In this document: positions 1 to 5,970 of the stretch, in pieces | Layout: the number at the start of each line of letters is the position of its first letter | Position numbering within the stretch: the stretch's first letter is position 1 | Assembly (NCBI GenBank): GCA_036269435.1 | Contig: DATASA010000225.1 | Coordinates: forward strand, 1 to 27,019 | Direction of reading: 5' to 3' | Origin: CADCTB01 sp036269435 | GTDB taxonomy: Bacteria > Actinomycetota > Acidimicrobiia > Acidimicrobiales > AC-14 | DNA: 27,019 nt | Made by a program: the position numbers and the translations under genes | The notes under the pieces: model-generated | Databases searched by the model: none | The model's input: the letters and a program-made list of their open reading frames with translations, nothing else | Told to the model about the DNA's origin: nothing

Positions 1-1
1 G

Positions 2-337
2 GCGCTGAAGATGGACGCCCTGGAGGACCTGGGCCTGGCCGCGGTGGGGCTGTTCGCCGAGATGGCCGGGCCCGACGGGACCGGGCCTCCCATCGTGGTC
101 CCACCGGAGCGGGCCACGGCCATGGTGAGCACCGGCAACTACGACACCCGGCTCTCGCTGCCGGCCATGGACCGGGCCCTCGGCGGAGAGGAGGTCGCCC
201 TGCTGGGCGTGCCGGCCACGTCGGCCATGGAGCTGCCGACCGCGGTGATCCTGGCCGCCCTCAGCCCGCTCGGCTGGGGCCGCCTGACGTGCAGCCCTCC
301 GCCCGCGGCTGCCGACACGACGGCGGTGGCGCGCTGA
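2..337 (+). CDS. grdE: GrdE C-terminus: reductase component B, alpha/beta proprotein (partial)
   Basis: This is the last 111 codons of a gene cut by the left edge of the window. The stretch AMVSTGNYDTRLSLPAMDRA, followed by GG and a short tail, matches the end of the component B proprotein of glycine/sarcosine/betaine reductase, where clostridial GrdE reads roughly VVSTGN...LPPM..VIG. In the family this proprotein is cleaved at an internal cysteine to give two subunits, one with a pyruvoyl group that binds the amine substrate. The cleavage site is outside the window, so substrate class (GrdE, GrdG or GrdI) cannot be told. The TGA stop (335-337) overlaps the grdB ATG by one base, so the two are probably translationally coupled. 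The identification also rests on its neighbours grdB, grdC and grdA. The symbol is used in the generic sense. Confidence 0.8.
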   Translation, partial: ALKMDALEDLGLAAVGLFAEMAGPDGTGPPIVVPPERATAMVSTGNYDTRLSLPAMDRALGGEEVALLGVPATSAMELPTAVILAALSPLGWGRLTCSPPPAAADTTAVAR

Positions 338-1653
338 TGGCCCGCATCGTCCACTACCTCAACCAGTTCTTCGCCGGCGCGGGTGGCGAGGACGCCGCCG
401 CCTCCAAGCCGTCCTCGCAGCCGGGGCCGGTCGGTCCCGGTCGTCGACTGGCGCAGCTCCTGGGCGACGATCACCAGATCGTGGCCACCGTCTCCTGCGG
501 CGACGACGACGCCGCCGGGCGCCCGGAGGCCATCGCCGAGATCGTCGCCCTGATCGCCGCGGCGGAGCCGGACATCGTCGTAGCCGGTCCCGCCTTCACC
601 AGCGGCCGCTACGGGCTGGCCTGCGCCCGGGTGGCGGCCGCAGCCACGGCCGCCGGAATGACCGCGGTGGCGGCCATGCACCCGGACAACCCGGGGCTCG
701 ACGAGGCCGGCACCGCGCCGGTCGTCGCGGTCGGCGAGGCGGCCCGGTTCATGGGCCCGGCCCTCGAGACGGTGTCCGCCGCGGTGGTCAAGCTGCTGGC
801 GGGCGACGCGCTGACACCGGACGACGGCCTGATCGGGCTCGCGCCCCGGCGCCCACGGATGGCCGACACGAACGCGGCCGAGCGGGCCGTGGCCCTCGCC
901 CTGGCTCGGCTGGCCGGCGACCGTGACGCCACCGAGGTCCCCCTCCCCCGCTTCGACCGGGTCACGCCGGCACCGCCGGTGGACGACCTGGCCTCCGCCA
1001 CCCTCGCCCTCGTCACCGAAGGCGCGCTCGTCCCCGAGGACAACCCTGGCGCGCTGGAGTCGGCGCGGGCCACCAAGTGGCTGCGCTACTCGCTGGCCGG
1101 CATCGACCAGCTCCCCTCCGGCCAGTGGCGGTCCGTCCACGGCGGCTTCTCGACGGTCTGGGCCAACGCCGACCCCCACCGCATCCTGCCCCTCGACGCG
1201 GCCCGCGAGCTCGAGCGCGAGGGCGCCATCGGCCACCTCCACGAGGAGTACCTGGTCACGGCCGGGAACGGCACGTCGGTGGCCAACGCCCGCCGGTTCG
1301 GGATCGAGTGGGCCGCCGACCTGCGCCACTCCGGGGCCCGGGCCGCCATTCTCACCGCCACCTGAGGGACGGGAACGCGTTGCGGGGCAACGCTTGCCAA
1401 GGAGCTGGAACGGGCCGGGATACCGACCGCACTGCTCTGCAACCTGACGTCGATCGCCGAACGGGTCGGCGCGCCGCGGATCGTCCCCACCCGGGGCATC
1501 CCCTTCCCCGCCGGGGACCCCTCCCTCGACCCCGAGGCGGAGCGGGCCTGGCGGCGACGCCTGCTGCAACGGGCCCTCGAAGCCGTGTCGACCGCCGTGC
1601 ACGCGCCGACGATCTTCCCGATGGACCAGGAGCTGGAGAGCACCCATGCCTGA
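337..1653 (+). CDS. grdB: Selenoprotein GrdB: reductase component B gamma subunit, in-frame UGA = Sec
   Basis: 438-residue selenoprotein, read through the UGA at 1363-1365 as selenocysteine 343. With the pyruvoyl subunits it reductively cleaves the C-N bond of glycine, sarcosine or betaine and hands a carboxymethyl group to selenoprotein A. The N-terminus MARIVHYLNQFFAG and the following GPVGPGRRLAQLL match GrdB, which fixes the start at ATG 337 rather than the upstream in-frame start at 289. Around the UGA the protein reads ILTAT-U-GTGTRCGATLAKELE, the GrdB active-site signature. The frame then continues 96 residues through VGAPRIVPTRGIPFPAGDPSL to a TGA at 1651-1653, matching the family C-terminus. 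A perfect 6-bp hairpin sits 11 nt after the UGA (separate entry). The gene overlaps grdC by 8 nt. A conventional call would stop at 1365 and lose the catalytic Sec. Specificity for glycine, sarcosine or betaine is not resolved. Confidence 0.93.
1363..1365 (+). other. Selenocysteine UGA codon of grdB
   Basis: The TGA interrupts an otherwise continuous frame exactly where GrdB proteins have Sec: ILTAT before it, GTGTRCGAT after it. Codons downstream keep the strong G/C third-position bias of the gene up to the next stop at 1651-1653, so this is read-through coding sequence and not 3' UTR. Confidence 0.93.
1372..1398 (+). promoter_or_regulatory. SECIS-like hairpin of grdB
   Basis: Directly after the Sec codon, GCGTTG (1377-1382) pairs perfectly with CAACGC (1388-1393) around the five-base loop CGGGG. 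A lower stem can form from GGGAA (1371-1375) with TTGCC (1394-1398), with single bulges. Bacterial SECIS elements are hairpins just 3' of the UGA with a G in the first two loop positions, about 16-37 nt from the UGA. Here the second loop base is G (1384), 19 nt past the UGA. It lies wholly inside coding sequence, as bacterial SECIS elements do. Confidence 0.8.
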
Positions 1654-3058
1654 TGTCGTGATCTCCGCCGCCACCCAGGTGCTGGCCCACACGCCCGGCT
1701 TCGCCCGGCACGGGTCCAAGCCCCGGCGGGAGCTGCCCAAGGACGCTGCGGTGGCCGAACGCTTTGCTGCCGCCCTCCGCACGTACGAGGTTGCCCGGAA
1801 CTACCCGCCGCACCAGGCCTGGCTCGGCAACGTCCATCCCCGCGACCTGCCGGCGCGGCCGTGGACCGCGGCGACCGAAGACCAGCCCCGCACGGGCCGT
1901 TTCGGCGAGATCCTGCCGGAGGAGGAGTTCCTCGGGCTGCTCGCCGCGATCGACCAGTTCGGCCTGTTCGCCCTGTCGCCCGAGGGGGCCGAGCGGGCCG
2001 CCGCCGGATGGGCCGCCCATCCCCTGGCCAAGGCGATCGACCTGGACCGGATCGACAAGGCCGCGGCCGACGTCGACGCCGTCGCCGCCGAGCCGCGCGC
2101 CCTGCGGCTGACCGAGGCCGCCGCGGTGCGGTGCGCCCAGGCCGACGACGAGTCGTTGTCCGCCCACGTCCTCATCGACAACCTGGCGGCCAAGGCCACC
2201 GCCACCCTCGCCCTGCTCCACCTGCTCGACCGGTCCGGGATCGACCCGACGTCGGTCGACTACGTCATCGGCTGCGGCGAGGAAGCCATCGGGGACCGCT
2301 ACCAGCGGGGCGGGGGCAACCTGGGCAAGGCCGTGGCCGAGGCCGCCGGGCTGACCGAGGCGTCCGGCGCCGACGTGAAGAACTTCTGCGCCGCGCCGGT
2401 TCCCGCCCTCGTCATGGCGTCGGCCCTCGTGGGCTCGGGCGTGTTCAACCGGGTGGCGGTCGTGTCGGGCGGGTCGCTGGCCAAGCTGGGCATGAAGTTC
2501 CAGGGCCACCTGGCCCACGACCTGCCGATTCTGGAGGACGTGCTGGGCGGCACCGCGGCCCTGGTGGAGGCCGACGACGGCCGCTCGCCGCGGGTCCGCC
2601 TCGACGTCGTCGGCCGCCACCGGGTGTCCGCCGGCGGCTCGCAGCCCCAGGTCATGGAGGCACTGGCCGTCGAGCCCCTGGCCCGCCTCGGCATCCCGAT
2701 GACCGGGGTCGACGACTACGCCACCGAGCTGCACAACCCCGAGATCACCGAGCCTCAGGGGTCGGGTGACGTGCCCGCCCGCAACTACCGGGTCATCGCC
2801 GCCCTCGCCGCGGCCAGGGGCGACATCGACCGCGGCGCGATCAAGGACTTCGTCGCCGAGCGGGGCATGCCCGGATTCGCCCCCACGCAGGGCCACCTGG
2901 CCTCGTCGCTGTGCTACCTGCCCCACGCCCTGGACCGCCTGACGACGGGCGACGCCGGTAGGGTCTTGCTGCTGGCCAAGGGAAGCCTGTTCCTCGGCCG
3001 GATGTCGCAGTTGTCCGACGGGATGAGCGTGCTGCTCGAACGCAACGCGGCCCGGTAG
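1646..3058 (+). CDS. grdC: GrdC: reductase component C beta subunit
   Basis: 470-residue protein of the glycine reductase component C family, related in fold to thiolase/FabH enzymes. Component C takes the carboxymethyl-selenoether from selenoprotein A and forms an acetyl thioester that, with GrdD, is phosphorolysed to acetyl phosphate. Family-typical stretches are IGCGEEAIGDRYQRGGGN (Cys210) and VKNFCAAPVPALVMASALV, where Cys248 sits in the position expected for a thiolase-type nucleophile. The C-terminal part FAPTQGHLASSLCYLPHAL is also typical. It is somewhat shorter than the roughly 510 residues I recall for clostridial GrdC. The start is fixed by the overlap with the end of grdB and by GGAGAG (1635-1640) five bases upstream. 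No grdD follows, so acetyl phosphate formation would need a GrdD encoded elsewhere or another acyl acceptor. Confidence 0.88.
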   Translation: MPDVVISAATQVLAHTPGFARHGSKPRRELPKDAAVAERFAAALRTYEVARNYPPHQAWLGNVHPRDLPARPWTAATEDQPRTGRFGEILPEEEFLGLLAAIDQFGLFALSPEGAERAAAGWAAHPLAKAIDLDRIDKAAADVDAVAAEPRALRLTEAAAVRCAQADDESLSAHVLIDNLAAKATATLALLHLLDRSGIDPTSVDYVIGCGEEAIGDRYQRGGGNLGKAVAEAAGLTEASGADVKNFCAAPVPALVMASALVGSGVFNRVAVVSGGSLAKLGMKFQGHLAHDLPILEDVLGGTAALVEADDGRSPRVRLDVVGRHRVSAGGSQPQVMEALAVEPLARLGIPMTGVDDYATELHNPEITEPQGSGDVPARNYRVIAALAAARGDIDRGAIKDFVAERGMPGFAPTQGHLASSLCYLPHALDRLTTGDAGRVLLLAKGSLFLGRMSQLSDGMSVLLERNAAR

Positions 3059-3070
3059 GGCCGCACACGA

Positions 3071-3080
3071 AAGGAGGTGA
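3071..3080 (+). promoter_or_regulatory. Perfect 10-nt Shine-Dalgarno of grdA
   Basis: AAGGAGGTGA is the full complement of the 16S rRNA 3' end, 11 nt before the grdA ATG at 3092. It is the strongest ribosome binding site in the window and fixes the real start of GrdA upstream of its UGA. Confidence 0.85.
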
Positions 3081-3091
3081 CCGAGAACAAC

Positions 3092-3553
3092 ATGCTCCAA
3101 GGCAAGAAAGTGATCGCCGTCGGCGAGCGGGACGGGATCTCCGGCCCGGCCATCGCCGCCTGCGCCCTCGCAGCCGGAGCCGAGGTGGTCTTCGTGGCCA
3201 CCGAGTGCTTCGTCTGAACCGCCGCCGGAGCCATGGACCTGCAGAGCCAGGAGGCGATCCTCCGGGCGTCCCAGACCCACGACAAGGCCGACCTGATCGT
3301 GCTGCTCGGCTCTCCCGACCCGGAGAGCGCGACCATTGCGGCGGAAACGGTGGTCGAGGGTGATCCTTCCTACGCAGGTGCCCTGGCCGGGGCCCAGTTG
3401 GGCCTCCTCACGTACCACATCCTCGAGGACGAGGTGCATAGCGACATTCCCGACGACGTCTGGGACGCGCAGATCGGCGTGATGGCCGACGTGCTCGAAG
3501 CCGACGCGCTGGCCGAGACGGTCGCCGGCTTCCGCAAGGCCACGGCGTCGTAG
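3092..3553 (+). CDS. grdA: Selenoprotein A (GrdA), in-frame UGA = Sec
   Basis: 153-residue selenoprotein A, the small carrier shared by glycine, sarcosine and betaine reductases. Its selenol accepts the carboxymethyl group from component B and passes it to component C, ending as a mixed Se-S bridge that thioredoxin reduces. The UGA at 3215-3217 is Sec42 within ATECFVUTAAGAMDL, the invariant CxxU motif (Cys39, Sec42). The rest, AGALAGAQLGLLTYHILEDEV then WDAQIGVMADVLEAD, follows the family to its end at full length. The start at 3092 gives the expected N-terminus (MLQGKKVIAVGERDGISGPA) and has a perfect Shine-Dalgarno. A conventional caller would report only a 106-residue fragment from the ATG at 3233. 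The gene lies 33 nt after grdC, in the same operon. Confidence 0.95.
3215..3217 (+). other. Selenocysteine UGA codon of grdA
   Basis: The TGA sits at codon 42, three residues after the conserved cysteine of CxxU. Coding sequence on both sides is recognisably GrdA and in the same frame. Confidence 0.95.
3238..3266 (+). promoter_or_regulatory. Candidate SECIS region of grdA (two possible hairpins)
   Basis: No hairpin here is as good as the grdB one. CCTG (3238-3241) can pair with CAGG (3248-3251) around loop CAGAGC. Alternatively GGAGG (3250-3254) pairs with CCTCC (3259-3263) around loop CGAT, extendable by two G-C pairs past one mismatch. The second is stronger, but its loop G is 39 nt from the UGA, just beyond the usual spacing. 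Which one SelB uses cannot be decided by eye. Confidence 0.35.
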
Positions 3554-3563
3554 CTCCGGCGTA

Positions 3564-3579
3564 GCGCCCGGACGGGCGT
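3564..3579 (+). terminator. Possible hairpin after grdA
   Basis: GCGCCC and GGGCGT can form a six-pair stem (one G-U) around GGAC, 11 nt after the grdA stop. There is no T-run, so intrinsic termination is unproven. It lies between the Grd operon and an unrelated gene. Confidence 0.35.
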
Positions 3580-3591
3580 CACACTTGGGCG

Positions 3592-4359
3592 ATGGTCCCC
3601 CTGATCGTCGTCGGCGTCGTCGTCCTGGTCTTCGTCTTCGTCATCCTCCCGTCGATCCTGATCATCGTCACCGAGTACGAGCGCGCGGTGTTCTTCCGGC
3701 TGGGCCACATCCGGGAGGGGGCCAAGGGCCCGGGTATCGTCGTCCGCTACCCGGGGATCGACCGGGTGGTGAAGGTCACCCTGCGCGTCGAGGTGGTCGA
3801 CATCCCGGCGCAGGCCGCGATCACGTCCGACAACGTCACCATCCAGGTCGACGCCGTCGTGTACTTCCAGGTGCTCGACCCGGTGAAGGCCATTCTGGGC
3901 GTCGACAACTTCCGCTTCGCCAGCCAGCGGGTGGCCATGACCAGCCTGCGGTCCATCATCGGCCGCTTCGAGCTGGACGACCTGCTGGCCCACCGCGAGA
4001 CGGTGAACGAGGAGCTCCGGGACAAGATCGCCCAGTCCACCAGCGCGTGGGGCGTCGAGGTCAAGCAGGTCGAGATCCGCGACATCACGCTTCCCCCGGA
4101 GCTGCTGCGGGCCATGGCCCGCCAGGCCGAGGCCGAGCGGGAACGGCGGGCCAAGGTCATTGCGGCCACCGGCGAGCTCGAGGCCAGCCAGGAGCTGTCG
4201 GAGGCTGCTCAGCGCCTGAGCGAGAGCCCGGGCGCCCTCCAGCTGCGCACCCTGCAGACCCTCGCCGAGGTCGCCACCGAGAAAAACTCGACGTTGATCT
4301 TTCCCATCCCGATCGAGCTCTTGTCGCTCTTCCGCGGGACGGACGGGGCCCCCAGATAA
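3592..4359 (+). CDS. Slipin/stomatin-like SPFH (band 7) membrane protein
   Basis: 255-residue protein with one N-terminal membrane segment (about residues 3-27, rich in Val/Ile/Leu/Phe) and then a band 7/SPFH domain. TEYERAVFFRLG, PGIDRVVKVTLR and VDIPAQAAITSDNVTIQVDAV are classic slipin signatures. RDITLPPELLRAMARQAEAE and the following Glu/Arg/Ala-rich stretch form the coiled-coil oligomerisation region. Such proteins assemble into membrane-associated rings and are linked to membrane microdomain organisation and protease control. A NfeD-type protease partner, common next to slipins, is not seen. Its length is normal for the family. No strong Shine-Dalgarno precedes the ATG. It starts 38 nt after grdA but has no obvious functional link to it. 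Confidence 0.88.
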   Translation: MVPLIVVGVVVLVFVFVILPSILIIVTEYERAVFFRLGHIREGAKGPGIVVRYPGIDRVVKVTLRVEVVDIPAQAAITSDNVTIQVDAVVYFQVLDPVKAILGVDNFRFASQRVAMTSLRSIIGRFELDDLLAHRETVNEELRDKIAQSTSAWGVEVKQVEIRDITLPPELLRAMARQAEAERERRAKVIAATGELEASQELSEAAQRLSESPGALQLRTLQTLAEVATEKNSTLIFPIPIELLSLFRGTDGAPR

Positions 4360-4468
4360 GCCCCTGTTAAGCGTGCCCTAAACCTGGCTCGACCCCGGGC
4401 CGTTTGCTTCAGGAACTACAGGCGACCGTCGATACCTGGCTCATGCAGACGGGAGAGGGGTCAGTGAG

Positions 4469-5134
4469 ATGATGCAGGACACCACGCGGAGTCGCAAAGT
4501 GCTGGCCGGGTTGGCAGGGGTCACCCTGTCGCTCGGGATCGCCGTGAGCGCGGGAGCCGTTCCACGGCCGGGCGACACGGACGTCAAGACCGTCGCCGCG
4601 TCGTCACAAATCGAGCCGATGCCGGCCGCGGCCCGCCAGCCCGGCGACGCCACGCCCGACACCACCGTGGCCCCGACCGCGACGACGGCCGCGCCGGCGC
4701 CCACCGCGCCTGCGACGACGGTCGCCAAGGCGGCGCCCACGACGAAGGCGCCGGTGGCCACCACGAAGCCGACGACCCCGACGACGAGCGCCCCGGCCGC
4801 GGCCGCGCCGGCGGCCACCGCGACGCCGGCCGCAACCGCGCCGGCCACCGTTCCCCGGCGGGTCCCCTCGGCGGCCGAAGTGCAGCAGGCCATCGCCGCC
4901 CTGCCCCAGTACGTGCACAGCATCATCACGCCGACGCCGTCCGAGGTCGCCCAGCTCGGGAACCAGGTCTGCTCCGCCTTCGACCAGGGCCAGACCTTCG
5001 CCCAGGTCAAGGCCACCGGCCTGTCGATGGTGACGCAGGTGCCCAGGACAACCGTCATGCCTGGTGGAGCCGACTGGGTGGTCAGGACCATCGTCGGCCT
5101 CTACTGCCCGGGCTACGCCTCCAAGCTCGTCTGA
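4469..5134 (+). CDS. Secreted Ala/Thr/Pro-rich protein with DUF732-like C-terminus
   Basis: 221-residue predicted exported protein. Residues 1-30 form a signal peptide (basic MMQDTTRSRK, hydrophobic core, Ala-x-Ala site near SAGA). A low-complexity Thr/Ala/Pro/Lys linker covers about residues 60-128. A compact C-terminal domain (about 132-221) contains two cysteines, QVCSAFDQGQTFAQV and VGLYCPGYASKLV. That pattern, with a C..G..F....YCP ending, resembles the DUF732 domain of small secreted mycobacterial proteins; I infer this from the pattern only. The two cysteines probably form a disulfide outside the cell. The start could be either of the adjacent ATGs at 4469 or 4472; AGGGG (4456-4460) is suitably spaced. 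It ends 14 nt before an ABC transporter ATPase, so it may be a substrate or accessory of that transporter. Its molecular function is unknown. Confidence 0.7.
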   Translation: MMQDTTRSRKVLAGLAGVTLSLGIAVSAGAVPRPGDTDVKTVAASSQIEPMPAAARQPGDATPDTTVAPTATTAAPAPTAPATTVAKAAPTTKAPVATTKPTTPTTSAPAAAAPAATATPAATAPATVPRRVPSAAEVQQAIAALPQYVHSIITPTPSEVAQLGNQVCSAFDQGQTFAQVKATGLSMVTQVPRTTVMPGGADWVVRTIVGLYCPGYASKLV

Positions 5135-5148
5135 GGGAGAACGCAACC

Positions 5149-5967
5149 ATGGCCATGCTCATGAGCAGCCGGCACGCCGACCTCGCCGACATCGACGAGA
5201 TCGAGACGTTCCCCCACCTCGTCCGGACCGTCCCCGCCGCCCGTGCGGTCAACGCGGTCAAGGTCTACGGCGACCACGGCTCGGCCCGGTCCGAGACCTC
5301 GGTGCGGGCCCTCGACGGCGTCGACGTCGAGTTCCAGGCCGGCTGCTTCACCGCCATCATGGGCCCCTCCGGCTCGGGCAAGTCGACGCTGCTGCACTGC
5401 CTCGCCGGCCTCGACACGCTCACGTCGGGCTCCGTGCACATCGGCGACACCGCCCTCGGCACCCTGCGGGACCGCCAGCTCACCCGCCTCCGTCGCGACC
5501 GGGTCGGCTTCATCTTCCAGGCGTTCAACCTGCTGCCGACCCTCACCGCGGCCGAGAACATCACCCTGCCCCTCGCCCTTGCCGGGCGCCGCCCGGACCC
5601 GGCGTGGTACGAGACGGTGATCGACGTGGTCGGCCTGCGTGACCGGCTCGGGCACCGGCCGGGCGAGCTCTCCGGTGGCCAGCAGCAGCGGGTCGCCGCG
5701 GCCCGGGCCCTCGTTTCCCGGCCCGAGATCATCTTCGCCGACGAGCCCACGGGCAACCTCGACTCACGCGCCGGCGGCGAGCTGCTGGCCTTCATGCGCC
5801 GCGCCGTCGACGCCTTCGACCAGACGATCGTGATGGTCACCCACGACCCGGTCGCCGCCTCCTACGCCGACCGCATCGTGTTCCTGGCCGACGGCCAGGT
5901 CGTCGACGAGATGTTCGACCCGACGGCGGAGCGGGCCATCGACCACATGAAGCTCCTGGGCGCATAG
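5149..5967 (+). CDS. ABC transporter ATP-binding protein, MacB/LolD type
   Basis: 272-residue ATPase. It shows Walker A GPSGSGKST (about residues 72-80), Q-loop FIFQAFNLLPTLTA, signature LSGGQQQR (about 174) and Walker B with D-loop IIFADEPTGNLDS (about 193-205), then the switch histidine in VMVTHD. The sequence between Q-loop and signature (TAAENITLPL) is typical of the MacB/LolD/FtsE group that works with FtsX-type permeases, as encoded next door. An unusual N-terminal extension of about 35 residues, rich in Asp/Glu, comes before the core. AGGGAG lies 9 nt before the ATG, which supports this start. The stop is 3 nt before the permease ATG, so the pair forms one transcription and translation unit. 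Such systems move lipids, peptides or lipoproteins or act mechanically on the envelope; the substrate is not evident. Confidence 0.93.
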   Translation: MAMLMSSRHADLADIDEIETFPHLVRTVPAARAVNAVKVYGDHGSARSETSVRALDGVDVEFQAGCFTAIMGPSGSGKSTLLHCLAGLDTLTSGSVHIGDTALGTLRDRQLTRLRRDRVGFIFQAFNLLPTLTAAENITLPLALAGRRPDPAWYETVIDVVGLRDRLGHRPGELSGGQQQRVAAARALVSRPEIIFADEPTGNLDSRAGGELLAFMRRAVDAFDQTIVMVTHDPVAASYADRIVFLADGQVVDEMFDPTAERAIDHMKLLGA

Positions 5968-5970
5968 GCC

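Noticed and set aside
289..1365. GrdB starting at 289 and ending at the UGA
   Set aside because: The family N-terminus begins at ATG 337 and family-like sequence continues 96 residues after the UGA.
139..3439. Long minus-strand open frames opposite the Grd operon
   Set aside because: The plus-strand proteins are recognisable enzymes; the opposite frames are typical GC shadows.
3233..3553. A 106-residue protein from ATG 3233 as a complete gene
   Set aside because: It lacks the first 47 residues of selenoprotein A and its catalytic CxxU; the real start at 3092 has a perfect Shine-Dalgarno.
4404..4436. TTGCTT and GATACC as a promoter for the DUF732-like gene
   Set aside because: The 21-nt spacing is too long, and no other good -35/-10 pair is seen there.
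4669..4860. The Ala/Thr/Pro-rich repeat-like stretch as a DNA repeat or CRISPR-like array
   Set aside because: It is a coding low-complexity linker with irregular units and no spacer structure.
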